Shown piece after piece: positions 24,885 to 34,954 of a DNA stretch of 64,000 nt. The notes under the pieces were generated by a model, which saw nothing but the letters and a program-made list of their open reading frames with translations, did not search any database and was not told the DNA's origin. The stretch is from an uncultured Clostridia bacterium (GTDB taxonomy: Bacteria; Bacillota; Clostridia; Christensenellales; Borkfalkiaceae), in the NCBI GenBank assembly GCA_947629515.1, contig CANRDY010000002.1, forward strand, positions 62,001 through 126,000. Reading direction: 5' to 3'. Numbering within the stretch: position 1 is the first letter of the stretch; each line of letters opens with the position of its first letter. The translations under genes and the position numbers were made by a program.

Positions 24885-25916
24885 ATGTCCAAAATATTTT
24901 ACCAAAGCGACTGCGATCTCAACGTTCTTAAAAATAAAACGGTTGCCATAATAGGTTACGGCAGTCAGGGGCACGCGCACGCCCTTAATTTACGCGACAG
25001 CGGAGTCAAAGTAATCGTCGGACTTCACAAGGGCGGCAAGTCGTGGGCAAAGGCAGAGGCGGCGGGCTTCGGCGTTTACACCGTTGCGGAAGCCGCAAAG
25101 CAGGCAGACATAGTTATGATGCTCATCAACGACGAAAGACAGGCGCAGGTCTATAAGGAGAGCGTCGAACCCAACCTTAAAGACAGCGCGGCGCTTGCGT
25201 TTGCGCACGGGTTCAATATCCATTACAAACAGATAGTTCCGCCCGCAAATATCGACGTGTTCATGATAGCTCCCAAAGGACCGGGGCACACCGTTCGTTC
25301 AGAGTATCAGGAGGGGAAGGGCGTTCCTTGCCTTGTCGCCGTTCACCAAAACGCCACGGGCAAAGCCCTCGACATAGCTCTTGCGTATGCCGCTGGAATA
25401 GGCGGCGCGCGTGCGGGCGTTCTCGAAACGACTTTCAAGTGCGAAACCGAGACCGACCTCTTCGGTGAACAAGCTGTGCTCTGCGGCGGCGTTACCGCGC
25501 TCATGAAAGCTGGGTTCGAAACGCTTGTCGAGGCGGGTTACGATCCCAAGAACGCATACTTCGAATGTATACACGAAATGAAACTTATCGTCGACCTTAT
25601 CTATAAGGGCGGGTTCTCGATGATGAGATATTCCATTTCCGACACGGCGGAGTTCGGCGATTACGAGACGGGCAAACGCCTCATCACCGACGAGACCAAA
25701 AAGGAGATGAAAAAAGTGCTCGAAGAGATACAGGACGGTACTTTCGCCTCCAAATGGATTGCCGAAAACAACAACGGCAGAGCGCACTTCAACGCAAAGC
25801 GCGAACTCGAAGCCTCGCACCCGCTTGAACAGGTGGGGGCGGAGATCCGCAAAATGTATTCGTGGAACGATTCCGACAGCATCTTCGAAGCCGAAAAAGG
25901 CAAGCGTAAACTTTGA
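24885..25916 (+). CDS. ilvC: Ketol-acid reductoisomerase, class I
   Basis: 343 residues from ATG 24885, with GGAGG 7 nt upstream; the track start at 24864 lies before this site. It isomerises and reduces 2-acetolactate in valine, leucine and isoleucine synthesis. The Rossmann motif [29 protein letters not shown]-like stretch [25 protein letters not shown], and metal-ligand segments [16 protein letters not shown] and [14 protein letters not shown] are present. The cofactor loop reads GLHKGGKSW rather than the more common GLRxGSxSW. It stands alone; no other ilv gene is in the window. Confidence 0.96.
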   Translation: MSKIFYQSDCDLNVLKNKTVAIIGYGSQGHAHALNLRDSGVKVIVGLHKGGKSWAKAEAAGFGVYTVAEAAKQADIVMMLINDERQAQVYKESVEPNLKDSAALAFAHGFNIHYKQIVPPANIDVFMIAPKGPGHTVRSEYQEGKGVPCLVAVHQNATGKALDIALAYAAGIGGARAGVLETTFKCETETDLFGEQAVLCGGVTALMKAGFETLVEAGYDPKNAYFECIHEMKLIVDLIYKGGFSMMRYSISDTAEFGDYETGKRLITDETKKEMKKVLEEIQDGTFASKWIAENNNGRAHFNAKRELEASHPLEQVGAEIRKMYSWNDSDSIFEAEKGKRKL

Positions 25917-25966
25917 AAAAGGTCAAACGCATACTTTGATAAAAAATTTTATGCTTTAAGTTTAAG

Positions 25967-26000
25967 GGCGGCGCGTAAAAAATACGCGCCGCCTCATTTT
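25967..26000 (+). terminator. Intrinsic terminator after ilvC
   Basis: An 11-bp GC-rich stem (GGCGGCGCGTA) with 5-nt loop is followed by TCATTTTATAT. It separates ilvC from the ftsK promoter. Confidence 0.75.
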
Positions 26001-26047
26001 ATATATAAATATTTATATATAAAAAGCCGAAAACCCTTTTGATTTTG

Positions 26048-26076
26048 TTGTTATTTTACGCGAGAAATGTTATAAT
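26048..26076 (+). promoter_or_regulatory. Promoter of the ftsK-recA operon
   Basis: TTGTTA (26048-26053), 17 nt, TATAAT (26071-26076), with TGT directly before the -10 as in extended -10 promoters. It lies about 60 bp upstream of ftsK. Confidence 0.65.
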
Positions 26077-26136
26077 ATATTCCGAACGTAAAGTTTTATA
26101 TTAAATAGCGATATTTCGGCTTCGGGGTATATAATA

Positions 26137-29100
26137 GTGAAAGACAGAAAAAAAGACAAAACGGGCAAAGTCTCGTATATATTTACGCGCGAAACGCTGG
26201 GGATGACGCTCATGCTTTTCTGTGCGCTCGTGTTTGTAATGTTGCTCACGCGCGAGCATGTGTTCAGCTCGATGGGAGAGGCTATCTGTACATTTATGTA
26301 CGGAACTTTCGGCTACGGTTCGTACATCATAGTCGCGCTTTTAGCTTACCTCAGCGAATGGCTCGTGTTCGAAAAGAAGTTAAAACTCAACAAAAAGATA
26401 GTTCTGACGGTATCCCTTTCGATAGTAATGCTGTTTTTGCTCATTCACTCGATAACTTCGAGCGGAATTTCGCTTTCAAACTACGGCGGCTACCTTTCGG
26501 ACTGCTACACCAACGCCGCGCAGGGTTGGGGCGGCTATACGTTCGGCGGGGTCATATGCGGATTGATTGTCTATCCCGTCGCGTTTTTAACGACGTTTAT
26601 AGGCGCGTATGTAGTATTTTCGGTTCTTCTTGCGGGTTCGCTCTATCTTGTGTTTATGACGGCAAAGCGCAATTTGCCCGCTTCGGAAAAGAAAGAAGCC
26701 GTTGCGGCGGGCGCGCAAGCCGATTATAAAGAACCCGTGCAGGAGACCGTTACCACCCAGCCCGATCACGTATATTCGGTAGTTGACCACGAGATAGTCG
26801 ACACCGTAAGTTTTTCGCCCGAACGCCACGCGCAGGACGCTCAGCCCGAACAGCCGACGGAAGAGACGGGAAGATCGGCGCAGGAGGACGCAAGGCAGAT
26901 ATTGCTCAGACGAGACGGCTCTGCCGCGGAAAGTTACAGGCGCAACCTCATTTTCAGCGAGGATTCCTACTTCAACCATTCTCACAGCACCGACGAGGAC
27001 TATTACAGCAGTTTCGGCGGCAGTCCTCAGGAACAGCCACAGCAGGCGCAACCTCAGCAAGCACAGCCGCAGACATATTCGGATATGTATCAAAGCGGCG
27101 TGATCGAAGAACCCGCGGGTCAGCCGCCCGTAAGTTCGGTGAGCGAACAGACCGCGCAAAGCTATTCCGCCGCGGAAGACTATCCCGCAGAAATGCATGA
27201 GGACGGTATCGAAGTCGTCCCGCCCCGCACGTACGGCGAGGAAGAGCAGCAGGTTCAAGACGAGTATCCCGCCGAAGTACAGCCGCCCGTCGACGACAGC
27301 CGCGGCGATATAGTAAGAGAAAGTTATGTCGAACGTCTTTCCGATACTGACGGCGAAGACGTGCGCCGCGATCCCGCCGAACCCGAAAATTCTTCGGAGA
27401 ACACCGAAGAGACGGGCAGAGACGGCTTTGCAAGACCGCGCGGCGACGACAGACAGGATATTTTACCCCGCGACGAAAGGGAGAGCGGAAGAGAGAGCAG
27501 AGCGAGCGATCTTTTCTCGGACGACGAGAACGACGGAGAGAACGGCGACGACGTTTATCCCGATCTTGGCGAAAGGCTCGGCGGCAGAGACAGGCTCGAC
27601 GGCGATTCGTCTTTGAGGCGCGTTGACGACCGCAGAGGCGAAACGGCGGGCGACCGTTCGTCCGAAATCGGCGGTCGTTCTGTCGACCGCGCTTCCGATC
27701 GCACTCCCGACCGCGCTTCCGATAACCCGCTCGGCAGAAGAGATCTGACGGGTGAGGGGCGTATCACGGGCGATCGTTCGACAACAGACCGCCCGACGGG
27801 AGACGTCCGCCCCATAAGGGGAGTCGCCCCCATCGGTTCGCAGAAGCCCGAACCGCAAGAGGAGAAGCCCGAAGAAAAGCCCGTTCACGTGTGGAAGAAA
27901 TACGTTCGTCCGCCCCTCGATCTGCTCGACGACTATCCCGAAGTCAACAACGTCAACACTGCCGAGATAGAGGACAGCAAGAATATAATTATCGACACCC
28001 TCAAACGGTTCAACATCGATTGCGAAATAGCCAACGTCACCATAGGACCTGCGATAACGCGTTACGACGTAACCATTCTCGACCGTGCGAACATCAAGCG
28101 TTCGCTCAGCTATAAAGACGAAATCGCCATTTCGTTGATGAAAGACAACGTAAATACCTATCTTAACTTCTCAAAGGGCGCGCTTTCGATAGAAGTTCCC
28201 AACCGCAACAGAGCGATAGTGGGACTGAAAGGTTTGCTCGCAAGCCCCAAATTCATAAACAGCAAGCCCAATTCAATCGTGTTCGGGCTCGGCAAAAACG
28301 TCGACGGCGAAGTCGTTTGCCCCGACATAACCAAAATGCCCCACCTGCTTGTAGCGGGTACTACGGGCAGCGGTAAAAGTATTTGCCTCAGCGCGCTCCT
28401 TATAAGCCTTTTGTATAAGTACGGACCCGACGAATTAAGACTCATTCTCGTCGACCCCAAGCAGGTCGAGTTTATCCCCTACGATAAGCTCCCGCATCTT
28501 ATGATAAACGAGATAATCTTCGACGTTACCAAAGCTCTTAAAGCCCTCGACTGGGCGGTAAAGGAAATGGAACGCCGCTACACGCTCTTTAAGGAGATGT
28601 CCGAAACTTCCGTAACCACAAAGAACCTCGAGGAGTATAACGCTCACCTGCAGGAGGGCGAGCAAAAACTGCCCAAGATAGTTATAATCCTCGACGAGTT
28701 CGGCGACCTTATGATGCAAGCCAAAAAAGACATACAGTCGAAGATAATTTTGCTTGCGCAAAAGGCGCGCGCGTGCGGTATTCACCTCATTCTCGCAACA
28801 CAGCGTCCTTCGGTAGACTGCATAACGGGTCTTATCAAGTCGAACCTTCCCACGAGGATAGGCTTCAAAGTCAACTCGTTCGACGATTCGAGGACTATTT
28901 TCGACAAGGGCGGCGCGGAAAAACTGCTGGGCAAGGGCGACCTCTATTTCAGATCCGCCGACCAGCCCGACCTTGCGCGTATTCAAGGGTGCTTTGTCGA
29001 CAGCCATGAAGTGCAGAAAGTTACCGACTTTGTTAAACAGCACAACGAAACATATTTCGATCCCGACGCAAGCAGTTTTATAAACAAGAAAGACGACGAA

Positions 29101-29376
29101 GTTCCTTCCGATTCGAACGGCGGTGATTTGGGCGACGACGGCGACGCAAAGATAGACGAGACCTTTATAAAGGCTCTCAAATACTGCGTGGTCTCAAATC
29201 AGGCTTCCGTGTCGATGCTTCAACGCAGATTCCCCGTCGGCTATATAAAGGCTTGCAAGATAATCGACTGGATGGCGGGAATGAACTATATCACACAATC
29301 CGAGGGTTCCAAACCCCGCAAAGTTCTCCTTTCAATGGAAGATTTCGTCAACACATACGGAGAAGTAGATGACTGA
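26137..29376 (+). CDS. ftsK: DNA translocase FtsK/SpoIIIE with long charged linker
   Basis: 1079 residues from GTG. Four or five membrane helices occupy about 18-180. A low-complexity linker of some 390 residues follows: first Gln/Pro/Glu-rich, then Asp/Arg-rich with many GDR, DRxSDR-type units. The motor begins near 585 (YVRPPLDLLDDY) and contains Walker A AGTTGSGKS near 747 and Walker B VIILDEFGDLM near 850. The C-terminal gamma winged helix (VSNQASVSMLQRRFPVGYIKA) reads orienting sequences. It pumps chromosome ends through the septum. Related proteins are usually 750-850 residues, so the linker is exceptional. It overlaps rimO by 8 bp. Confidence 0.95.
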   Translation: MKDRKKDKTGKVSYIFTRETLGMTLMLFCALVFVMLLTREHVFSSMGEAICTFMYGTFGYGSYIIVALLAYLSEWLVFEKKLKLNKKIVLTVSLSIVMLFLLIHSITSSGISLSNYGGYLSDCYTNAAQGWGGYTFGGVICGLIVYPVAFLTTFIGAYVVFSVLLAGSLYLVFMTAKRNLPASEKKEAVAAGAQADYKEPVQETVTTQPDHVYSVVDHEIVDTVSFSPERHAQDAQPEQPTEETGRSAQEDARQILLRRDGSAAESYRRNLIFSEDSYFNHSHSTDEDYYSSFGGSPQEQPQQAQPQQAQPQTYSDMYQSGVIEEPAGQPPVSSVSEQTAQSYSAAEDYPAEMHEDGIEVVPPRTYGEEEQQVQDEYPAEVQPPVDDSRGDIVRESYVERLSDTDGEDVRRDPAEPENSSENTEETGRDGFARPRGDDRQDILPRDERESGRESRASDLFSDDENDGENGDDVYPDLGERLGGRDRLDGDSSLRRVDDRRGETAGDRSSEIGGRSVDRASDRTPDRASDNPLGRRDLTGEGRITGDRSTTDRPTGDVRPIRGVAPIGSQKPEPQEEKPEEKPVHVWKKYVRPPLDLLDDYPEVNNVNTAEIEDSKNIIIDTLKRFNIDCEIANVTIGPAITRYDVTILDRANIKRSLSYKDEIAISLMKDNVNTYLNFSKGALSIEVPNRNRAIVGLKGLLASPKFINSKPNSIVFGLGKNVDGEVVCPDITKMPHLLVAGTTGSGKSICLSALLISLLYKYGPDELRLILVDPKQVEFIPYDKLPHLMINEIIFDVTKALKALDWAVKEMERRYTLFKEMSETSVTTKNLEEYNAHLQEGEQKLPKIVIILDEFGDLMMQAKKDIQSKIILLAQKARACGIHLILATQRPSVDCITGLIKSNLPTRIGFKVNSFDDSRTIFDKGGAEKLLGKGDLYFRSADQPDLARIQGCFVDSHEVQKVTDFVKQHNETYFDPDASSFINKKDDEVPSDSNGGDLGDDGDAKIDETFIKALKYCVVSNQASVSMLQRRFPVGYIKACKIIDWMAGMNYITQSEGSKPRKVLLSMEDFVNTYGEVDD

Positions 29377-30703
29377 TTTACGCCGCAAAAAGTTCGGGGT
29401 AATTTCCCTCGGGTGCGACAAAAACAGAGTCGACAGCGAAAAATTATTGGCGTTGATAGAAGAAAAGGGCTTTACCGTAACCAACGACATTGCGCAAGCC
29501 AACATTCTTATCGTCAACACCTGCGCGTTCCTGAACGAGGCGCGCAAGGAAGCCATCGAAACGGTTTTGGAGTGCTCCGCATATAAGAGCGAAAATCTGG
29601 AAAAAATCGTAGTCAGCGGCTGTCTGCCTCAAAAGTTCATAGCCGAAACTTTCCCCGCGCTTACCGAAGCCGACGTGTTTTTGGGAATTTCCGACTACGA
29701 TAAGCTCTTCGAAGCCCTCGAAAGGGCGTACGAGGGTGAACGGGTGAACATGGTCGGTTGCGGTTCGGGCGTTGCGGGCGTCAAGCGGGTGGTAACGACC
29801 CCTCCGCACTACGCCTACCTTAAAATCGCAGAGGGCTGTTCCAACAAGTGCACGTATTGCCTCATTCCTAAGATCCGCGGCAGTTACAAAAGCGTGCCCG
29901 AAGAAATGCTCGTTAAAGAAGCGGAGGAGTTGGGCGAGGTATCCGAACTCATTTTGGTCGCGCAGGATATATCGAAGTACGGCGTCGACTTATACGGTCA
30001 AAAAAAATTAACGGAAATTTTACAAAAGCTGACAGCGCTTGTCAACATTAATAGCGTAAGATTACTGTACTGTTATCCCGACGACATCGACGACGAACTT
30101 ATTTCCGAAATAAAGAACGATCCCAAAATCGTAAAGTACATCGATATCCCGCTGCAACACAGCGAAAATCGGATATTAAAACTTATGAACCGCAAGGGGA
30201 GCAGAGAGGAGTATCTGAACCTTTTGAAAAAACTCCGCTCCGAAGTTAAAGGGATCGCAATAAGGTCGACGTTCATCACGGGCTTTCCCGGCGAAACCGA
30301 AGAGGAGTTTGCTGGTATGGTTGAATTTCTCAAAGAGGCTAAGCTCGAAAACTGCGGGTTCTTCGCCTATTCGAGAGAACCCGACACCCCCGCGTACAAG
30401 CTCAAAGGGCAGATAAATTATTCTGTAAAACGATCGCGCGTTAAAAAGCTGTACGAAGCGCAAAGCCGAATAAGCGGAGAAATTTTGCAAAAATACGTCG
30501 GGCAAAAGTTAAAAGTGCTTTGCGACGGCATCGATTACGAAAATCAAAGATTTTTCGGCAGAGCCTACTTCCAAGCCCCCGAAATTGACGGAAAAGTTTA
30601 CTTCAACGCGCCCAATGCAACGCAGGGGCAATACCTCGAAGTGCTCATCGAAAGGCGCGAGGGGTGCGATCTGTTCGGCAGAACGGAGGATTACGTTATA
30701 TGA
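29369..30703 (+). CDS. rimO: Ribosomal protein S12 methylthiotransferase RimO
   Basis: 444 residues. Radical SAM enzyme that adds a methylthio group to an aspartate of ribosomal protein S12. The N-terminal UPF0004 domain begins with the RimO-specific ISLGCDKNRVDSE, and its three cluster cysteines lie in LGC, NTC and SGC. The radical SAM motif CSNKCTYCLIP is near residue 155, and a C-terminal TRAM domain follows from about 375. It begins inside ftsK and ends in an ATGA overlap with pgsA. Confidence 0.95.
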   Translation: MTDLRRKKFGVISLGCDKNRVDSEKLLALIEEKGFTVTNDIAQANILIVNTCAFLNEARKEAIETVLECSAYKSENLEKIVVSGCLPQKFIAETFPALTEADVFLGISDYDKLFEALERAYEGERVNMVGCGSGVAGVKRVVTTPPHYAYLKIAEGCSNKCTYCLIPKIRGSYKSVPEEMLVKEAEELGEVSELILVAQDISKYGVDLYGQKKLTEILQKLTALVNINSVRLLYCYPDDIDDELISEIKNDPKIVKYIDIPLQHSENRILKLMNRKGSREEYLNLLKKLRSEVKGIAIRSTFITGFPGETEEEFAGMVEFLKEAKLENCGFFAYSREPDTPAYKLKGQINYSVKRSRVKKLYEAQSRISGEILQKYVGQKLKVLCDGIDYENQRFFGRAYFQAPEIDGKVYFNAPNATQGQYLEVLIERREGCDLFGRTEDYVI

Positions 30704-31350
30704 AAGAAATAGATAAGGAGAGCAGAGCGTATCGCATAGCCGCGGGCAAGGGCGTTATGAATCTTCCCAACAAGCTCACTATTTCGAGAATGGTGATGAT
30801 ACCGCTTTTCATACTGTTCTTTTATCTTCAATTTACGGCGCATTATTTTGTTGCGCTCGGCGTGTTTGCCATTGCAAGCCTCACCGACCTTTTGGACGGC
30901 AAGATAGCAAGGAAGTACGATTTAGTCACGAATTTGGGAAAATTCCTCGACCCGATAGCCGATAAAGTGCTTGTGCTTTCGGCGTTGACGGTTCTTCTGA
31001 CCGTTCCGTACGTGTTCTGCGCATATCTCGGCGGTTGGGCGATAATCGTTGCGGGGTGCGGCGTTGCCGTAATTCTCGCCCGCGAAATTATCGTGAGCGG
31101 GTTCAGAATGGTGGCGGCTTCTTCGGGGGTCGTAATAGCGGCGGACATATTCGGTAAGTACAAAACGGTCTTTCAGGATATTTCCATAGTCGTGTTGCTT
31201 ATAAGCGCGGGGCTTATGGAACTTACTGACCATGTTGCGGTCAAAGTGATAAATTATATCGGACTTACCGCTTTTGCGATAGCCGTTATTTTAACGGTAA
31301 TTTCGGGAATAAATTATCTAGTAAAAAACAGAGAAGTTCTTAAAAAATGA
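30700..31350 (+). CDS. pgsA: CDP-diacylglycerol-glycerol-3-phosphate 3-phosphatidyltransferase
   Basis: 216 residues, integral membrane, making phosphatidylglycerol phosphate. The CDP-alcohol phosphotransferase signature D-G-x2-A-R-x8-G-x3-D-x3-D is complete in LLDGKIARKYDLVTNLGKFLD and the following PIADK. ATG 30700 forms an ATGA overlap with rimO and has GGAGG 10 nt upstream. The downstream ATG at 30757 (MNLPNKLTISR), preceded by AAGGG, matches the usual family N-terminus and is a real alternative. The 4-bp overlap with the next gene shows coupling. Confidence 0.92.
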   Translation: MKEIDKESRAYRIAAGKGVMNLPNKLTISRMVMIPLFILFFYLQFTAHYFVALGVFAIASLTDLLDGKIARKYDLVTNLGKFLDPIADKVLVLSALTVLLTVPYVFCAYLGGWAIIVAGCGVAVILAREIIVSGFRMVAASSGVVIAADIFGKYKTVFQDISIVVLLISAGLMELTDHVAVKVINYIGLTAFAIAVILTVISGINYLVKNREVLKK

Positions 31351-32039
31351 AACTGGTAATAAAGACTATCGGCGCGCCGCAGAGCGATATCACCGCGGTC
31401 GTTTCCGAAATCAAACAAAAATATCCCGCGATAACGTTCGGCATCACGTCGTCGTTCGGCGACGGCAAAATAGAAGCCGACTGCCCCGACGGTATTTCGC
31501 AAGCCGAAACAGACGAAATTTTGAGAATTATGGTAACTTCTTTGAACGCGTATATCTACGCGCTTGAAGATATATCGCTCGAAGAGAGGCTCTTTCAGTT
31601 GCTTAAACTCCGCAAAATGAAAATTTCCGTTGCCGAATCTTTCACGGGCGGTGGAATAAGCAAAAAGCTCGTCGGCGTTCCCGGCATAAGCGAGGTTTAT
31701 TCCGAGGGGTTGACGGTCTATTCCAACGAGGCAAAATCTTTGCGTTTGGGCGTGCAAAAAGACACGCTTTACCGCTTCGGCGCGGTTTCGGAAGAGACGG
31801 CTTACCAGATGACCGAGGGGCTTTTGAACAGCGGTTACTGCGATATCGCCGTAGCGACTACGGGCATAGCGGGACCGAAGTCCGACAACACAAATAAGCC
31901 CATAGGGCTTGCCTTTATTGGCGTGGGCATCAAGGGCGCGATCTCCGTTTACAAGTACAATTTTACGGGCGACAGAGAGGAAATAACGAATACCGCAATT
32001 AATTTTGCGCTTTATCACGTTTTCAAATATCTAAAATGA
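31347..32039 (+). CDS. cinA: Truncated CinA: middle domain plus nicotinamide-nucleotide amidase domain
   Basis: 230 residues instead of about 410. The C-terminal 155 residues are the CinA/PncC deamidase domain with [14 protein letters not shown] near residue 95, [23 protein letters not shown] and ATTGIAGP. The first 80 or so, with TIGA at the start and [15 protein letters not shown] near the end, look like the KH-type middle domain of full-length CinA. The N-terminal molybdopterin-binding-like domain (COG1058) is missing. The locus, between pgsA and recA, is the standard one, so this is CinA that lost a domain. The family usually has AES-C-TGG; here it is SFTGG. The conserved deamidase recycles NMN to nicotinate mononucleotide. 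Confidence 0.85.
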   Translation: MKLVIKTIGAPQSDITAVVSEIKQKYPAITFGITSSFGDGKIEADCPDGISQAETDEILRIMVTSLNAYIYALEDISLEERLFQLLKLRKMKISVAESFTGGGISKKLVGVPGISEVYSEGLTVYSNEAKSLRLGVQKDTLYRFGAVSEETAYQMTEGLLNSGYCDIAVATTGIAGPKSDNTNKPIGLAFIGVGIKGAISVYKYNFTGDREEITNTAINFALYHVFKYLK

Positions 32040-32052
32040 CGAGGAACGAACC

Positions 32053-33060
32053 ATGAACGAAGAAAAACTCAAAGCACTCAATTCAACAATCGCAATGATC
32101 GAAAAGCAGTACGGCAAGGGCGCGATCATGAAGCTCGGCGATACCGACGTGAACAACGATATCGAAGTCATACCCACGGGTTGCCTTTCGCTCGATCTTG
32201 CCCTCGGCGTGGGCGGCGTTCCCCGCGGACGTATAATCGAGATATTCGGACCCGAGTCCTCGGGCAAGACTACCGTAGCTTTGCACGTCATTGCCGAAAC
32301 GCAGAAAGCGGGCGGGGTCGCGGCGTTTATCGACGCGGAACACGCGCTTGACGCGCAATATGCGCACGCTCTCGGCGTGAACACGAGCGAGCTGTACCTT
32401 TCCCAACCCGACACGGGCGAACAGGCGCTCGATATCTGCGAATCGCTCGTCCGTTCGAGTGCGGTCGACGTTATCGTTGTCGACTCGGTTGCCGCGCTCA
32501 CTCCCAAAGCCGAAATAGAAGGGGATATGGGCGACACGCACGTGGGGCTTTTGGCAAGGCTTATGTCGCAAGCTCTCAGAAAGCTCACGGCAATTACCAA
32601 CAAGTCCAAAACCTGCGTTATATTTATCAACCAACTGCGCGAAAAGGTGGGCATAATGTTCGGCAATCCCGAAACCACCCCCGGCGGTAAGGCGTTAAAG
32701 TACTTCGCTTCAATAAGGCTCGACATAAGAAAAGCCGATTCGCTCAAAAGCGAGGGCGACGTCATCGGCAACCGCGCAAAGTGCAAAGTCGTCAAAAACA
32801 AAGTTGCGCCCCCTTTCAAAGTTGCGGAGTTCGATATCATCTACGGCGAGGGAATTTCGCAGGAGGGCTGTCTTATCGACCTCGGTATCGAATACGGTAT
32901 TTTAACAAAGAGCGGCGCGTGGTTCAATTATAAGGACGAAAAGGTGGCGCAGGGTCGCGAAAAAATGCGCGAGCATCTTAAAAACAATCCCGAACTCAAA
33001 GCCGAATTGGATAAGGCTATACGCGAAGCCCACAAAGCGGCAAACCAAAAACACGACTGA
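32053..33060 (+). CDS. recA: Recombinase RecA
   Basis: 335 residues. It forms ATP-dependent filaments on single-stranded DNA for homologous recombination and LexA cleavage. Walker [10 protein letters not shown] near residue 66, Walker [13 protein letters not shown] near 140, the loop-2 region and [21 protein letters not shown] near 198 are all intact. The start has GAGG 8 nt upstream. No LexA-type box is obvious immediately upstream, in line with its position inside an operon. A strong terminator follows. Confidence 0.98.
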   Translation: MNEEKLKALNSTIAMIEKQYGKGAIMKLGDTDVNNDIEVIPTGCLSLDLALGVGGVPRGRIIEIFGPESSGKTTVALHVIAETQKAGGVAAFIDAEHALDAQYAHALGVNTSELYLSQPDTGEQALDICESLVRSSAVDVIVVDSVAALTPKAEIEGDMGDTHVGLLARLMSQALRKLTAITNKSKTCVIFINQLREKVGIMFGNPETTPGGKALKYFASIRLDIRKADSLKSEGDVIGNRAKCKVVKNKVAPPFKVAEFDIIYGEGISQEGCLIDLGIEYGILTKSGAWFNYKDEKVAQGREKMREHLKNNPELKAELDKAIREAHKAANQKHD

Positions 33061-33070
33061 ATATCAGCTT

Positions 33071-33097
33071 AAAAGACGGTTCTATACCGTCTTTTTT
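33071..33097 (+). terminator. Intrinsic terminator after recA
   Basis: Stem AAAAGACGGT/ACCGTCTTTT with 5-nt loop TCTAT, continuing into six Ts. It ends the ftsK-recA transcript. Confidence 0.9.
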
Positions 33098-33128
33098 GTA
33101 TAATGCATAAAGTTGTGACGCTATTAAA

Positions 33129-33157
33129 TTGACTTTTTAAGCACAGTGGTGTAAAAT
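33129..33157 (+). promoter_or_regulatory. Promoter of rny
   Basis: TTGACT (33129-33134), 17 nt, TAAAAT (33152-33157). A second TATAAT at 33169-33174 lacks a good -35. Transcription from either leaves a leader of 50-70 nt before the GGAGG site of rny. Confidence 0.65.
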
Positions 33158-33177
33158 ATTCATAGTGATATAATCTG

Positions 33178-33194
33178 CTCCCGCGAAACGGGAG
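33178..33194 (+). promoter_or_regulatory. Small hairpin in the rny leader
   Basis: CTCCCG-CGAAA-CGGGAG forms a tight 6-bp stem with a 5-nt loop just after the promoter. It may stabilise or regulate the rny message; function is inferred only from its position. Confidence 0.4.
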
Positions 33195-33232
33195 TTTGGA
33201 ATATATTTCATTACTTTAATCAGGAGGCTTAA

Positions 33233-34849
33233 ATGAACTACACGGCATTAAGCAGCCTGTTTCTTGCAGACGACGCAGCATTTTTGGGAGTTACGATAGG
33301 ACTTTCAATTGCTTTTGTGGCTGCGCTTGCGATTGGTTTTTTTGTCGGTTCTTTCATAAGAAAGAAGAACACCGATAAGAGGCTTGGCGAGGTTGAACAG
33401 AGAACCGCCAAAATGATCGAGGACGCTACGCTCGAATGTAAAGCCATGAAAAAAGAGGCTATGCTCGAAGCTAAGGAACAGGTACTGCAACTCAAAAACG
33501 ACTTTGAAAAAGAGAGCAGAGAGAAGAGGAACGAACTTCAACGTCAGGAACAACGCCTCGTACAAAAAGAGGACATTCTCGACAAAAAGGAAGAAGCGCT
33601 CTTAAAGCAGAGCAATGCGGCGGAACAGCAAAAACGCGACTTGCAGGCTCGTGAACAGGAAATCAAAAAGACGCAGGAAAAGGTTGCGCATCAGCACGAA
33701 CTGATGGTGCAGGAACTTGAAAAGGTTGCACAGCTAACAAAGGACGAAGCCAAAAAACTTTTGTCCGAAGAAATACTTGAAGAGACCCGCCGCGACGTCG
33801 CCCTTCAGGTGCGCAACATAGAACAGACGGCAAAGGAAGAGGCGAACAACGAAGCAAAGAAGATAATCTCGCTTGCAATTCAGCGTTGCGCCGCCGATCA
33901 GGCTTCGGAGATAACCGTTTCGGTCGTACCCCTGCCGAGCGACGACATGAAGGCAAGGCTTATCGGCAGAGAGGGCAGAAATATCCGCGCCATAGAAAAC
34001 GCGACGGGCATAGAGCTTATAATTGACGACACGCCCGAAGTTGTTATTCTTTCGGGGTTCGACCCCGTAAGAAGGGAAATTGCCCGACTTTCGCTTGAAA
34101 AACTCATTTCCGACGGCAGAATTCATCCCGCAAGGATAGAAGAGACGGTCGAAAAAGTCAAAAAGGAAATGGACAACGAAATCAAGCAGGCGGGCGAGAG
34201 CGCGATGTTCGAAGTGGGTATCTTTGGGCTTCACCCCGAAATCATCAAACTTTTGGGTAGACTCAAATACCGCACGAGCTACGGTCAGAACGTCTATAAA
34301 CATTCCATAGAAGTTGCGCAACTTGCGGGACTTATGGCGCAGGAGTTGGGGCTTGACGTAAATCTTGCCAAGCGCGCGGGGCTTTTGCACGATATAGGCA
34401 AAGCTGTCGACCACGAGCAGGAGGGAACTCATATCCAGCTCGGCGCAGACCTCGCAAAAAAATACCGCGAAAGCAACAACGTTATAAACGCTATCGCCGC
34501 CCACCACGGCGACGTAGAGCCTAAGACCGTTGAAGCCGTGCTTGTAGCGGCGGCGGACGCAATTTCGGGCGCACGTCCCGGGGCAAGGCGCGAGACGGGC
34601 ACTAACTACGTAAAGAGGCTCGAAAAGCTCGAAGCCATAGCGGGCAACTTCAACGGCGTTGATAAGTGCTACGCAATTCAGGCGGGCAGAGAAGTGAGGG
34701 TAATAGTTAAGCCCGAACAAGTCGACGACTCGCAGGCGACCTTCCTTGCAAAGGATATCGCAAAGAAAATCGAGAGCGAGCTTGAATATCCCGGTCAGAT
34801 AAAGGTAAACGTCATACGCGAATTCCGCGCAAGCGAATTTGCAAAATAA
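33233..34849 (+). CDS. rny: Ribonuclease Y
   Basis: 538 residues. Membrane-anchored endoribonuclease that starts bulk mRNA decay in Firmicutes. One N-terminal helix (about 18-42) is followed by a coiled coil to about 190 (Glu/Lys/Gln-rich), a KH domain ([16 protein letters not shown] near 243) and an HD domain with [11 protein letters not shown] and [12 protein letters not shown] near 385. The N-terminus is about 18 residues longer than in Bacillus, with the start fixed by GGAGG. Neighbouring recA is the typical arrangement. Confidence 0.97.
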   Translation: MNYTALSSLFLADDAAFLGVTIGLSIAFVAALAIGFFVGSFIRKKNTDKRLGEVEQRTAKMIEDATLECKAMKKEAMLEAKEQVLQLKNDFEKESREKRNELQRQEQRLVQKEDILDKKEEALLKQSNAAEQQKRDLQAREQEIKKTQEKVAHQHELMVQELEKVAQLTKDEAKKLLSEEILEETRRDVALQVRNIEQTAKEEANNEAKKIISLAIQRCAADQASEITVSVVPLPSDDMKARLIGREGRNIRAIENATGIELIIDDTPEVVILSGFDPVRREIARLSLEKLISDGRIHPARIEETVEKVKKEMDNEIKQAGESAMFEVGIFGLHPEIIKLLGRLKYRTSYGQNVYKHSIEVAQLAGLMAQELGLDVNLAKRAGLLHDIGKAVDHEQEGTHIQLGADLAKKYRESNNVINAIAAHHGDVEPKTVEAVLVAAADAISGARPGARRETGTNYVKRLEKLEAIAGNFNGVDKCYAIQAGREVRVIVKPEQVDDSQATFLAKDIAKKIESELEYPGQIKVNVIREFRASEFAK

Positions 34850-34872
34850 GATAAGTTATCAAGAGTGTGAAA

Positions 34873-34901
34873 CCGCCCCGCGCCGTATCGGCGCGGGGCG
34901 G
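34873..34901. terminator. Perfect GC hairpin between rny and flavodoxin gene
   Basis: 13-bp perfect stem (CCGCCCCGCGCCG) with a 3-nt loop between two convergent genes. It lacks a strong U-tract, like the hairpins at 6287 and 21641. It is positioned to end both transcripts. Confidence 0.65.
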
Positions 34902-34954
34902 CGTTATTATTCCAAACGTTCCGTAATTAAATTTTGATATTCGGCTTAATAGCT

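Noticed and set aside
27326-27888. Several overlapping frames in the ftsK linker region
   Set aside because: They come from the repetitive Arg/Asp codons of the linker. Only the ftsK frame connects the membrane and motor domains.
33141-33150. Single AGTGGT in the rny promoter as an MraZ site
   Set aside because: Only one pentamer is present, and MraZ sites need repeats at 10-bp spacing.
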